The notes: generated by a model not told the origin, from the letters alone. Shown: positions 43,158 to 52,076, counted from the stretch's first letter. The stretch is 64,000 bases of DNA from Hyphomonas sp. (GCF_017792385.1 NZ_CP051230.1:3472001-3536000), one strand, 5' to 3'. Program-made: numbers and translations.

Positions 43158-44254
43158 CGCTTCAGTCTGGAAACCGAATCCCGCTCGATGATGGCCACGT
43201 CGAGCACCGGATTCAGATTGTGTGCATTGGCCCCGTCCTCGGAAATGAAAGACGCCAGCAGGTCCACTGACTGATAACCCATTTCGGCAATGGGCTGGCG
43301 AACCGTGGTCAGTTGCGGCCAGATGGCGCTGGCAATGGGCGTGTCATCATATCCGACCACCGAGATGTCTTCCGGAACGCGTTTGCCGTGCCGAAAGGCC
43401 GACGCGATCACGCCGGCGGCCATGTCGTCATTGCTGGCGAAGATGGCAGTCGGCAGGTCATCCAGTTCCAGCATGGCGTCTGCCGCCTCCATGCCACTGC
43501 GATAGGTAAACCGCCCGCGACGCACAAGCGCCGGGTCGATGTCCAGTCCGTGTTCCTTCATCGCCATCTGGAAGCCGCTATAGCGCCGATGCGAAGAAAC
43601 CTGGTCTTCCGCCCCGATCACAAACCCGATCCGGGTGTGACCATGCTCGATCAGGTATTCCGTCATCCGCTTGGCGGCCGCTTCATCATCGATGGACAGG
43701 CTGGTGCCTTCCTCCGGGCGAACCCTTGGCGCGATCAGCACGCAGGGAATGCCGGCCTCTTCGAGTTTCGACAGCAGGAGATCGTCTTCGCTGAGGGGGG
43801 GGACAACAAGAATGCCATCCAGTCCTGCGCCGCTGACACGGCCGACAAGTTCGTCGACATCTTCGGGGTCCTGATAAGAGGAGAAATCCTCCAGAACGAG
43901 GTGATGGCCCGCTTCCCGGCACCGGTTCATGGCGCCGATCAGCAATTCGCTGAGATAGGAATTACTGGGATTGTTGAAGATCATTCCAATGAAGAGCGAG
44001 CTGCCGCCGGCGAGACTGCGGGCGAGCAGGTTCGGCCGGTATTTCAGTTCGCGAATGGCCTCTTCGACCTTGGCACGTGTGGCTTCCCGCACCACGTCGC
44101 GGCGGTTCAGAACGCGCGAAACAGTCATCTGGGACACGCCGGCCAGTTCTGCGACTTCCTTGATGGTGGCGTGCTGGCGTCTGCCAGTTTTTGAAATCTT
44201 TTCGGCCATTCCTGTCTGTCTCTTCCCGTCGGCGGGCTCCCTGTCTCGATTCAT
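43154..44254 (-). CDS. LacI-family transcriptional regulator 2 (xylan/xylose island)
   Basis: Repressor of up to 366 residues. The helix-turn-helix (ATIKEVAELAGVSQMTVSRV) begins near residue 30, followed by hinge RPNLLARSLAGGSS and a sugar-binding domain (GMIFNNPSNSYLSELLIGAM, ASNDDMAAGVIASAFRHG, VVGYDDTPIASAIWPQLTT). Starts at 44254 or 44209 (MAEKISKTG) are both possible; the latter gives a typical short lead. Its recognition helix differs from regulator 1 (VSQM against VSFK), so different operators are likely. It lies between the two copies of operator A. Confidence 0.93.
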   Translation of the reverse strand: MNRDREPADGKRQTGMAEKISKTGRRQHATIKEVAELAGVSQMTVSRVLNRRDVVREATRAKVEEAIRELKYRPNLLARSLAGGSSLFIGMIFNNPSNSYLSELLIGAMNRCREAGHHLVLEDFSSYQDPEDVDELVGRVSGAGLDGILVVPPLSEDDLLLSKLEEAGIPCVLIAPRVRPEEGTSLSIDDEAAAKRMTEYLIEHGHTRIGFVIGAEDQVSSHRRYSGFQMAMKEHGLDIDPALVRRGRFTYRSGMEAADAMLELDDLPTAIFASNDDMAAGVIASAFRHGKRVPEDISVVGYDDTPIASAIWPQLTTVRQPIAEMGYQSVDLLASFISEDGANAHNLNPVLDVAIIERDSVSRLKR

Positions 44255-44348
44255 CGGCTATGCCTGATGGTCGCCGGTCGCTCGGACCTCATCGTGTTTC
44301 TGCAAGATTTTCAAGACGATTCAGCCAGATGGGGTAATCTGGCGCAGC

Positions 44349-45473
44349 TCATGAACGGACTGGCGCCGCACGCAGGGCCGCCGCGACCGCCTCCCGCATC
44401 GGCTTGGCGCGATAGGCCGAATCGTAGAGCGTCGGTCGCTTCGGCAATCCGTCTTCGCGCGGCTTGAATCCCTGCAACCAGCTGTGATGGTCGGCCAGTC
44501 CCCAAACCAGGAGGTCCTTTGTCTCGCGATAGCTGAACATCATGTCCAGATAGTCCCGCGTGAAGGCCGCGATTTCCCGGTCGCGCTCTGCAATTCCGGG
44601 GGCCATCATCGAGTCATTGACGTCGAATTCGGTCAGATAGATTTCGAGCCCCATGCCGACGGCCTCATCGACGAAATTGCGCCAGATGCGTTGCTGGGTC
44701 GGCGTGAAAGCCGAGGGTGGCGCGTCATTCGAATGACTCTGGATGCCCAGAGCGTCCACAGGCGTGTCATTTCGTTTCAAACGTTCCAACATCCGCAGCA
44801 CCCCGCTTCGGTGCTTTTCATGACTGGGTTCCCAGCTCATGTAATCATTGTATGCGAGTGTTGCGCTTGGTGCGGCCTCCCGGGCCGCATGGAACGCGGC
44901 GTCCAGGACCTCCGGCCCCATGGCGCGGGTCAGCGACGTTTCCCGGATCTCGCCCGTTTCCGGATCAATCGTCTCGTTGACGACATCCCAGGAATAAATG
45001 AAGCCGGCATCGCGCGCAGCGACCGCCTGAACATAGGTGCGCAGGAGTGTCTCGGCTTCCACCGCGGACGAGAAAGTCGTGTCATTGACCCAGTCCGGCA
45101 GCCATTGCGGATGCTGCCACAGCAGGGTGTGACCGCGCATGCCGAGGCCGTGAGCCTTGGCAAATTCGACGAGTGCATCGCCCGGGCCCCAGTCCATCTT
45201 CTCCGGCGTTGGCTGGATCGTGTACATCTTGTGCTCATTCTCGGCGACGATGATCGCACATTCCGCCAGGACGATGTCGACATAGTCCGGTTGATGGATT
45301 TCTCTCGCATCCATCGCGGTGCCGAAGCGGATGCCTTTCCCGGCAGCAAGAGTCTTGAGCGGCACATCTCCGGAGTCGCCCGATGCCGTCTCGCCATTGC
45401 CGTGGGCGCAGGCTGCGGAGCCAAGAGTGCCTGCCATCAGGGCAAGCGTGTGGCGTCGAGTGAATTCGGTCAT
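44349..45473 (-). CDS. Endo-1,4-beta-xylanase, glycoside hydrolase family 10, exported lipoprotein
   Basis: Cleaves the xylan backbone. The 374-residue protein starts with a twin-arginine-like signal (TRRHTLALMAGTLGSAAC) that ends in a lipobox, so it may be a Tat-exported lipoprotein. The GH10 barrel follows directly: IRFGTAMDARE, MRGHTLLWQHPQWLPDWV, YSWDVVNETID (acid/base Glu), ALGIQSHSN and IYLTEFDVND (nucleophile Glu). No carbohydrate-binding module is present. ATG 45473 has GGAGG 6 nt upstream; a start at 45827 is rejected. It is divergent from the GH43 gene around operator A2. Confidence 0.95.
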   Translation of the reverse strand: MTEFTRRHTLALMAGTLGSAACAHGNGETASGDSGDVPLKTLAAGKGIRFGTAMDAREIHQPDYVDIVLAECAIIVAENEHKMYTIQPTPEKMDWGPGDALVEFAKAHGLGMRGHTLLWQHPQWLPDWVNDTTFSSAVEAETLLRTYVQAVAARDAGFIYSWDVVNETIDPETGEIRETSLTRAMGPEVLDAAFHAAREAAPSATLAYNDYMSWEPSHEKHRSGVLRMLERLKRNDTPVDALGIQSHSNDAPPSAFTPTQQRIWRNFVDEAVGMGLEIYLTEFDVNDSMMAPGIAERDREIAAFTRDYLDMMFSYRETKDLLVWGLADHHSWLQGFKPREDGLPKRPTLYDSAYRAKPMREAVAAALRAAPVRS

Positions 45474-45522
45474 GTGGGCCTCCCGGAATTTGCCAGCCCG
45501 AAACGGGCTTGGCCTTTTAATT

Positions 45523-45538
45523 ATGATACCGCTATCAT
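45523..45538. promoter_or_regulatory. Candidate LacI-type operator A2 (GH10 / GH43 divergent region)
   Basis: Exact second copy of the 16-mer ATGATACCGCTATCAT. Its centre is about 57 nt from the GH10 start and 57 nt from the GH43 start, almost exactly midway, so one repressor dimer could control both directions. Confidence 0.75.
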
Positions 45539-45586
45539 AACCGGAACAGAAACCGGGTCCAGACCGGACGTCCGACAGGGAGTGAC

Positions 45587-47332
45587 ATGATGAGACCGAA
45601 ACTGACCGCCGGCCTGATGGCCAGTGCAGCCATGGCCGGGCTGGCCGCCTGTGGACCGGCAGCAACAGACGCGCCGGAGCAGACCGAACTGCCCCAGGCC
45701 CAGACAGATGTAGCAGAAGCCCGCTTTGCCTATCTGACCTATTCAGGCCAGGATCCGGTGTTCGAGACGCCTCTGGCACCGGACGAGGCCCGGAACCCGA
45801 TACTCGCTGGCTATTATCCTGATCCAAGCGTGGTGAAGGTCGGCGCCGACTATTACCTCGTGAACTCCTCTTTCACCCACTATCCGGGCATTCCGGTGTT
45901 CAACAGCCAGGACCTGATCACTTGGACGCAGATCGGCAATGTGATCGACCGACCGGACATGCTCGACTTTTCCGGTCTCACCGTGTCGCGCGGTGTCTTT
46001 GCCCCGACAATCGAATTTCATGATGGCCGGTTCCACGTCATCACGACTTGTGTCGATTGCGGCGGGAATTTCATCGTGACAGCAACCGACCCGGCGGGCC
46101 CATGGTCCGACCCGGTCTGGTTGCCGCATATCGGCGGTATCGATCCGTCGCTCTTCTTCGATGAAGACGGCAAGGCCTACATCCTGAACAATGATGCGCC
46201 GGAGGGAGAGCCGTTGTATAGCGGGCACAGGGCGGTCTGGATTCGCGAAGTCGACCCGGTCACCTTCGAGCCATTGTCGGATGCCGTGGTAGCCGTGAAT
46301 GGCGGCGTTGACCTGTCGGCGGAGCCTGCCTGGATCGAAGGCCCTCACCTCTACAAGGTGGACGGACGATATTTTCTGAGCGCGGCCGAAGGGGGCACGG
46401 GCCCGCAACACTCCCAGGTCATTTTCACGGCGGAGTCTCCGCTGGGGCCTTTCACGCCGCATCCGGACAATCCGGTCCTGACACAGAGAGACCTTCCGGA
46501 AGACCGCCCTAATCCCATTACATCTGTCGGCCATGCGGATTTCACACAGGATGCCGACGGGAACTGGTGGGCCGTATTCCTGGGCACGCGCCCCTATCAG
46601 GGCAATGAATACAATACCGGCCGGGAAACCTTCCTGATGCCGGCCTATTGGGACAATGGCCTTCCGCGCATTACGGCCCCCGGGGACGTGCTGCCCTATG
46701 TGATCGACCGGCCGGACCTGCCCGTACAGCCCGAGGCCCCTCTGCCACTGACCGGAAACTTCACTCACACGGACACATTCGTCGGGGACACCCTGCCTTT
46801 GCACTGGTTGCGTGTGAGAACGCAATCGGACGACTGGTTCAGGCTGGACGACGGCGATCTTGTCATTTCGGCGGGTCCGGTCCGTCTCGGCGATGCCGGG
46901 CATCCCACCCTGCTCGGCCGCCGCCAGCAGCACACACATGCGGAAGCCTCGACCGAGGTCTTGTTCAAGCCGGCGGACGCATTGGATGAAGCTGGGCTCG
47001 CCGTGTTCCAGAATGATGCCGCCTATTACACACTCGGCGTGTCTCGCTCCAAAGACGGACAGGAAATTGTACGGGTGCGCCGGCGCAGCGAAGAGACGTC
47101 AGGACGCGATGGAGAATTGGTGGCAGAAATGCCGGTCGCGTCGGAAACGGGCGAGCCGGTCCGGTTGAAGATCGTGTCCGACGGGCCCGATCTGGCATTC
47201 TACCAGGCCGCCCCAGAAGGCGACTGGCAGGCGATCTCTCTTGGCCAGGATGGCACGATGCTCAGCACGGACAAGGCAGGCGGGTTCGTCGGAACGCTGT
47301 TCGGACTCTACGCCCAATCTGCAGGCAATTGA
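45587..47332 (+). CDS. Glycoside hydrolase family 43 beta-xylosidase (possibly arabinofuranosidase), lipoprotein
   Basis: Releases xylose (or arabinose) from xylo-oligosaccharides. The 581-residue protein has a lipoprotein signal (AGLMASAAMAGLAACG), a short linker, a five-bladed GH43 domain (residues about 60-370) with the three acidic residues in GYYPDPSVVKV, IGGIDPSLFFDED and AWIEGPHLYK, and a C-terminal beta-sandwich (about 390-580, FTHTDTFVGDTLPLHW). SFTHYPGIPVFNSQDLITW is typical of the beta-xylosidase subgroup. GGGAG precedes the stacked ATGs 45587 and 45590. A terminator follows. Confidence 0.93.
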   Translation: MMRPKLTAGLMASAAMAGLAACGPAATDAPEQTELPQAQTDVAEARFAYLTYSGQDPVFETPLAPDEARNPILAGYYPDPSVVKVGADYYLVNSSFTHYPGIPVFNSQDLITWTQIGNVIDRPDMLDFSGLTVSRGVFAPTIEFHDGRFHVITTCVDCGGNFIVTATDPAGPWSDPVWLPHIGGIDPSLFFDEDGKAYILNNDAPEGEPLYSGHRAVWIREVDPVTFEPLSDAVVAVNGGVDLSAEPAWIEGPHLYKVDGRYFLSAAEGGTGPQHSQVIFTAESPLGPFTPHPDNPVLTQRDLPEDRPNPITSVGHADFTQDADGNWWAVFLGTRPYQGNEYNTGRETFLMPAYWDNGLPRITAPGDVLPYVIDRPDLPVQPEAPLPLTGNFTHTDTFVGDTLPLHWLRVRTQSDDWFRLDDGDLVISAGPVRLGDAGHPTLLGRRQQHTHAEASTEVLFKPADALDEAGLAVFQNDAAYYTLGVSRSKDGQEIVRVRRRSEETSGRDGELVAEMPVASETGEPVRLKIVSDGPDLAFYQAAPEGDWQAISLGQDGTMLSTDKAGGFVGTLFGLYAQSAGN

Positions 47333-47338
47333 AATGCA

Positions 47339-47369
47339 AAGGGGCGGCCTCTCGATGAGACCGCCCCTT
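47339..47369 (+). terminator. Hairpin between convergent GH43 and GH3 genes
   Basis: Stem 47339-47347 with 47361-47369, then 47349-47351 with 47357-47359, loop of 5 nt. It follows the GH43 stop by 6 nt. The downstream tract is pyrimidine-rich on the plus strand (TTCCCCCTC) and UUUGC on the minus strand, so it could act in both directions. Confidence 0.65.
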
Positions 47370-47391
47370 CCCCCTCGCCCCCCGGAGCAGA

Positions 47392-49968
47392 TTACCGCTC
47401 CGAACAGGATCCGCCAGTTGACGGCTCAAACCGGATGTCCGCAATGGCTACGGTCCCGGCATCCACCGTGGCGATCACGGCCGGAATGCTGATATTGGTC
47501 AGATCCGTGAGCCCCATGCAGGCGGAGGGCGCGCGATATTCTGCCCATTCCGCCCCGGATACGTTGAACACTTCAGCGGTTTCGCAATGACCGTTCTGGT
47601 CGCATGCGCCGCTGATCATGAGTTCATGCTCTCCGCCATCCGGCACCTTGCCGGCGAAGACGATGTCCAGTCCCGTCTCACCAGAATCGCTGAGATCAAC
47701 TGCATTTGCGAATGATCCGATATAGAGCGCCCCGGACGGTTCGGACCACGACATGACCAATGCGTCTTCCTGAATCTCGTAGTCAGTCCGGGACACGCTG
47801 AGGCCCGCGAGTTCCGTCGCGCCCGCAGGCAGGGTCGTATATGACCCTTCGAAAGCCAGCAGCGCGCTCCAGCGGTCGCCCGGCCGTCCCCGCTTGAACA
47901 GGGTCCGCGGATCCGCATTGCCCTTCAAGTCTTCCGACAGGCCCGGATCTTCGCTGAGTTCGCCCACAAAGGCGGTGTCGCCATCATAGCTGAGACCATA
48001 TCCGTAGGCGAACAAGGGATCATAAGGCGCATCGGACGGGTTCAGCAGTCCCGGCTGCGCCGTTGCTGGCCAGGAATAGGAAAGCCGTCCCGTGAAATCG
48101 AACTCCGGATCGGTCCGGAACAGGACGTCTGCAACGCCGCCACCTTCGGATCCCGGCAGCCAGGCAGCAACGAAGGCATCGGAATCATTGATCTCCGGGT
48201 TCACCCAGAGCGGACGACCGGACAGGAAGACCGACACAACCGGAATGTCGCGATCACGATAGGTTTCAAGGATCTCCGTATCGAACCCGTTCGGCACAAA
48301 GTCCATCGTCCGGATATCACCAATACCCTCAGCATAGGGATTCTCGCCGTACACCGCAATTACGACATCGGCGTCGACTTCCTGTTCCCCGGTCGGGTCG
48401 AAGATCAGCGTGCCACCTCCGGGCAGTAATGCCTTTTCGATGCCTTCCAGAATGGACTCGCCATTCGGGAAATAGCTGTTGTCATACCCGCCGCCTTGCC
48501 AGGAGAGGGTCCAGCCGCCGGCCGTCTTGGTGATGCTGTCTGCACCATCGCCGACAACAAGCACTGTCTGGTTCGTACTCAGCGGCAATGTGTTGTCATT
48601 GTTCTTCAGAAGCACAAGCGACTCACGCACGGCGCGGCGCGCGATATTGCGCGCTTCCGGTGTGGCAAGCAGGCTCTCATCATTAGCGCCGGGGCGCTGG
48701 CTCGGTGCAGGCTTGTCGAAAATGCCGTAAGCGAGTTTCACACGCAGGATCCGGCGCACGGCATCATCCAGACGCTCCATCGGGATATTGCCACCCTTCA
48801 CGTGCTGGAGCGTGCTTTCATACAGGCCCTTCCAGCTGTCGGGTGCCATATACATGTCGAGACCGGCATTGAGGGATTGCGGGCAATCCGTATTCGTACA
48901 GCCTGGGACCTGGCCGTGCCCGTTCCAGTCACCCACGATAAACCCGGTGAAGCCCATACGGTCCTTCAAAACTTCCGTCAGCATGGCGTGGCTGCCATGC
49001 ATCTTGACGCCCTGCCAGCTGGAGAACGAGGACATGACCGTTTGAACCCCGGCTTCGAGCGCCGAGAAATAGCCCTGGGCATGAATGTCGATCATCTGCT
49101 GTTCGGTGGCCTGGGTTTCGCCCTGGTCGATCCCGTCCAGCGTGCCGCCATCTCCAACATAGTGCTTGGCGCTGGAAATCACCCGGCCATTGCCGAGGAA
49201 CCCATCCGTGTCGGGACGCCCCTGCAGGCCGTAAACGATGCGTTCGGCATAGGCCCGGACGATTTCTGGGCGTTCGGAATATCCTTCATAGGTGCGGCCC
49301 CAGCGGTCATCGCGCGGGGTGGCAATGGTAGGTGCAAAGGTCCAGTCGTGACCGGACACAATCAGTTCCTCGGCCGTGATGCGCGCAATGTCCTCGATCA
49401 GATCAGGATCGTTCGCGGCTCCGAGACCAATGTTGTGCGGAAAGATGGTCGCGCCGGCGAGGTTGGCATGTCCGTGAACGGCATCGATGCCCCAGATGAT
49501 CGGAATGGCAATCTCGACACCTTCCGGATCGACGGACGCCTCCCAATAGGCGTCTGCCGCAGCGATCCACGCGTCCATTGGTGCGAACGCGTCATCGCCG
49601 GGCGCAGAACTGCCGCCGCTCAGGACCGACCCCAGCCGGTATTGCTTCACCTCTTCCGGTGTGACGCTGTCACTGTCGGCCTGGATGACCTGCCCGACCT
49701 TCTGCTCAAGGGTCATCTTTGACATGATGTCATCGATGCGGGCCTCGATGACCGGGTCGAGTGCCGGGACCTTGATTTCCGGCCACAGGTCCGGCGTCAC
49801 CGTGAGGTCGCGTTCCGTCATCAGCGCGGTCTGGACGGGTTCGGCGACGTCCGACATTTCGGCGGCCGCATTTTCGACCGGTGTGAGATTGCAGGCGGTG
49901 AGCAGCGCCACGCAAGCGGCCCCGCCCAGCAACGAGATGATTGACGATTTCCGGACGGACTTGGCCAT
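47392..49968 (-). CDS. Glycoside hydrolase family 3 beta-glucosidase/exo-glucan hydrolase, lipoprotein
   Basis: Exo-acting enzyme releasing glucose or xylose from oligosaccharides. The 858-residue protein has a lipoprotein signal (ISLLGGAACVALLTAC), GH3 N-domain (MTLEQKVGQVIQADSDSVT, IPIIWGIDAVHGHANLAGAT, SSAKHYVGDGGT, nucleophile Asp in FIVGDWNGHGQ), GH3 C-domain (ESLVLLKNNDNTLPLS, AYGYGLSYDGDT) and an extra C-terminal galactose-binding-like domain (about 690-858) as in the ExoP-type enzymes. Substrate may be beta-glucan or xylo-oligosaccharide; context favours hemicellulose. ATG 49968 has GGAGG 6 nt upstream; the 50058 start is rejected. Confidence 0.93.
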   Translation of the reverse strand: MAKSVRKSSIISLLGGAACVALLTACNLTPVENAAAEMSDVAEPVQTALMTERDLTVTPDLWPEIKVPALDPVIEARIDDIMSKMTLEQKVGQVIQADSDSVTPEEVKQYRLGSVLSGGSSAPGDDAFAPMDAWIAAADAYWEASVDPEGVEIAIPIIWGIDAVHGHANLAGATIFPHNIGLGAANDPDLIEDIARITAEELIVSGHDWTFAPTIATPRDDRWGRTYEGYSERPEIVRAYAERIVYGLQGRPDTDGFLGNGRVISSAKHYVGDGGTLDGIDQGETQATEQQMIDIHAQGYFSALEAGVQTVMSSFSSWQGVKMHGSHAMLTEVLKDRMGFTGFIVGDWNGHGQVPGCTNTDCPQSLNAGLDMYMAPDSWKGLYESTLQHVKGGNIPMERLDDAVRRILRVKLAYGIFDKPAPSQRPGANDESLLATPEARNIARRAVRESLVLLKNNDNTLPLSTNQTVLVVGDGADSITKTAGGWTLSWQGGGYDNSYFPNGESILEGIEKALLPGGGTLIFDPTGEQEVDADVVIAVYGENPYAEGIGDIRTMDFVPNGFDTEILETYRDRDIPVVSVFLSGRPLWVNPEINDSDAFVAAWLPGSEGGGVADVLFRTDPEFDFTGRLSYSWPATAQPGLLNPSDAPYDPLFAYGYGLSYDGDTAFVGELSEDPGLSEDLKGNADPRTLFKRGRPGDRWSALLAFEGSYTTLPAGATELAGLSVSRTDYEIQEDALVMSWSEPSGALYIGSFANAVDLSDSGETGLDIVFAGKVPDGGEHELMISGACDQNGHCETAEVFNVSGAEWAEYRAPSACMGLTDLTNISIPAVIATVDAGTVAIADIRFEPSTGGSCSER

Positions 49969-49991
49969 CGTGACCTCCCTTGTTGTTTTGT

Positions 49992-50024
49992 GAAAACGCC
50001 CCCGCCGACGGATCGGCGGGGGCG
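49992..50024 (-). terminator. Terminator between the sugar transporter and GH3 gene
   Basis: Perfect 11-bp GC-rich stem 49997-50007 with 50014-50024, 6-nt loop, followed on the minus strand by UUUUCACAAAACAAC. It begins 14 nt after the transporter stop and ends 24 nt before the GH3 start. It may partly uncouple GH3 from the transporter promoter. Confidence 0.8.
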
Positions 50025-50038
50025 GATAAAGTGCGGGC

Positions 50039-51466
50039 CTAGCCCTGCATTTCCTCAAGCTCGAGGCCCTTGGTTTCCCGGACTGCCTTGAACACGAAGA
50101 AGACCGAGATCAGGGCGCACACGGCATAGAAGCCGTACGCTCCTGCCAGCCCGATGCCGGCCGTTGCCAGCATGATCGGGAAGGTCATCGTGATCGCGAA
50201 ATTGGCTATCCACTGGGCAAAGCCCGATACGGCAAGACCCGCGCCCCGCACCTGGTTCGGGAACATCTCGCCCAGGGCAACCCACATCACCGGCCCCCAG
50301 GACGCGTTGAAGAACACGACATAGGCGTTCGCCGAAAGCAGCGCGATCAGACCGTAGGTGCCCGGCAGGCTGACAGCCCCGTTCACGGTGACGGCGTTCG
50401 AGAAGCAGACAACCAGAATGGCCAGTGTCACCGTCATGCCGACGGAGCCAACCCAGAGCAGCGGCTTGCGGCCGATGCGATCGATCAGCAGGAGCGCAAT
50501 AATCACGGCAACGATGGAGACCGCACCCGAGATGATGTTGATCAGCAGCGCATCGCTCTCGGAGAAGCCAACCGCCTGCCACAGAACTGCGCCATAATAG
50601 AAAACGACATTGATGCCGACGAGTTGCTGGAACACCGCCAGGCCGATCCCGACCCAGACGATGGGCTTGAAGCCGAACTGGCCCAGCGCGTCCTTCAGGG
50701 ACGGCTTGTGATCATTGGCCAGCGATTCCTCGATCTCATCGACCTTGCGGCGGGCCGCCTTCGCGCCAGCGAGCCGGGTCAGAACGGAGCGGGCCTGATC
50801 GGTTGATCCCTGCGCCACGAGGAAACGCGGGCTTTCGGGAATGAAGAGAAGCGCAACCAGGAAGAAGACTGCCGGCAGCAATTCCATCCAGAACATCCAG
50901 CGCCAGGCTTCGAAGCCGAGCAGCCATTCATTCATGGCGGACCCGCCGGTCGCCTGCGCGATCAGATAGTTGGATACAAAGGCGATGAAGAGGCCGCTGA
51001 TGATGGCCACCTGCTGGATCGAGGACAGGCGTCCGCGATACTTTGCCGGTGCGACTTCCGAGATATAGGCCGGAGACATGACGCTGGCAGCGCCGACTGC
51101 CAGGCCACCAATGATGCGGTAGATGACAAACTCGGTCGAGGAGCCGGCAATGCCGGAGCCGAAGGCGGAGATGATGAAACACACCGCGGCAACGATCATC
51201 ATGGTGCGGCGGCCAAACGCGTCCGACAGGGTGCCTGCAAGGGCCGCGCCGACGGCGCAGCCCAGCAACATCGAGGCGACGTTGAAACCTGTGCCGATGT
51301 CCTGGGATTCGAAGGCCGCCCGCAGACCGTCCACGGTGCCGTTGATGACACCGGAATCGAAACCGAAAAGAAAGCCGCCGATCGTGGCGACGGCGGTGAT
51401 GAGCAGGACCTGGCCAAAACTGCCCTGTCCAGTCTCTGAATGTACTGTCGTAGTTGCGTCGCTCAT
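50039..51466 (-). CDS. MFS sugar-proton symporter (XylE/GLUT type)
   Basis: Inner-membrane importer of 475 residues with 12 hydrophobic segments and the sugar-porter signatures: FGFDSGVINGT in helix 1, LSDAFGRRTMM after helix 2, ISEVAPAKYRGRLSS, IPESPRFLVAQG, QQLVGINVVFYYG in helix 7, IDRIGRKPLL and a C-terminal RETKGLELEEM. In this context the substrate is probably xylose, though glucose is equally typical of the family. ATG 51466 has GGAGGG 9 nt upstream. The gene is preceded by a perfect palindrome overlapping TTGACA. Confidence 0.93.
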   Translation of the reverse strand: MSDATTTVHSETGQGSFGQVLLITAVATIGGFLFGFDSGVINGTVDGLRAAFESQDIGTGFNVASMLLGCAVGAALAGTLSDAFGRRTMMIVAAVCFIISAFGSGIAGSSTEFVIYRIIGGLAVGAASVMSPAYISEVAPAKYRGRLSSIQQVAIISGLFIAFVSNYLIAQATGGSAMNEWLLGFEAWRWMFWMELLPAVFFLVALLFIPESPRFLVAQGSTDQARSVLTRLAGAKAARRKVDEIEESLANDHKPSLKDALGQFGFKPIVWVGIGLAVFQQLVGINVVFYYGAVLWQAVGFSESDALLINIISGAVSIVAVIIALLLIDRIGRKPLLWVGSVGMTVTLAILVVCFSNAVTVNGAVSLPGTYGLIALLSANAYVVFFNASWGPVMWVALGEMFPNQVRGAGLAVSGFAQWIANFAITMTFPIMLATAGIGLAGAYGFYAVCALISVFFVFKAVRETKGLELEEMQG

Positions 51467-51578
51467 ACCCGCGCGCCCTCCCTGAATCGCGGCAGGCAAC
51501 CCCCTGCCCGCTTGTGTGATTATACCGAGGTTCTGCCTCGAATGTTATCGCACAACAAGGAGCCTATCAAAATCAAGT

Positions 51579-51592
51579 TGTCAACGTTGACA
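51579..51592. promoter_or_regulatory. Candidate LacI-type operator B upstream of the MFS transporter
   Basis: TGTCAACGTTGACA is a perfect 14-bp palindrome with a central CG, the typical LacI-family shape, about 119 nt before the transporter ATG. It contains TTGACA on each strand, a match to a -35 hexamer, so a bound repressor would block polymerase. The sequence differs from operator A. Confidence 0.65.
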
Positions 51593-51698
51593 CATGATGG
51601 AATTTCAACAGCGCCCACGAGTCGATGCGACGGTGACGCGCCAATAGCGCATCCCCGTCGATCTTCGTCCAGCTGTTTCGGACACCGCGGACCTGCCC

Positions 51699-52076
51699 CT
51701 ATTTGGTGGCGCAGCTCTGATTGTAGGAGGCAATGTCCTGATTGAACTGGCGGGCAAGCGCCTGCAGGGCGAACTCGGTCTTCATCAGGTCTTTCTTCGA
51801 CGATTCATAGTCGGCCTTGGCCGCATCGGCCTGTGCCGCATGACCGGCGGATGCCAGCCGGTGCACTTCCAGTTCTTCCCAGATATCGCCCTTGGCCTCG
51901 ACGGTCTCGGCCATGGCGTCGCGCTTTTCCTGCATTTGCTGAATCTCGGCCTTTTTCGGCGCCAGGGTCGCCGCCATCGCATTGCACCGCTTCACATCCG
52001 CCGCCGTCATTGCCTCGGCCGTCGCAATCTGTGCGGCAAGGACAAGCAGGATACCGGTGGCGAGGGATCTGATCAT
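51699..52076 (-). CDS. Hypothetical periplasmic coiled-coil protein
   Basis: A 125-residue protein with a signal peptide (MIRSLATGILLVLAAQIATA, cleaved near AEA) and a mature part of heptad-like helices (KKAEIQQMQEKRDAMAETVE, ADAAKADYESSKKDLMKTEF). One Cys lies near each end of the mature chain and could form a disulfide. No family recognised; the shape suggests a small periplasmic structural or chaperone-like protein. It is the same strand as the DUF3137 gene, 97 nt downstream of it. Confidence 0.8.
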   Translation of the reverse strand: MIRSLATGILLVLAAQIATAEAMTAADVKRCNAMAATLAPKKAEIQQMQEKRDAMAETVEAKGDIWEELEVHRLASAGHAAQADAAKADYESSKKDLMKTEFALQALARQFNQDIASYNQSCATK

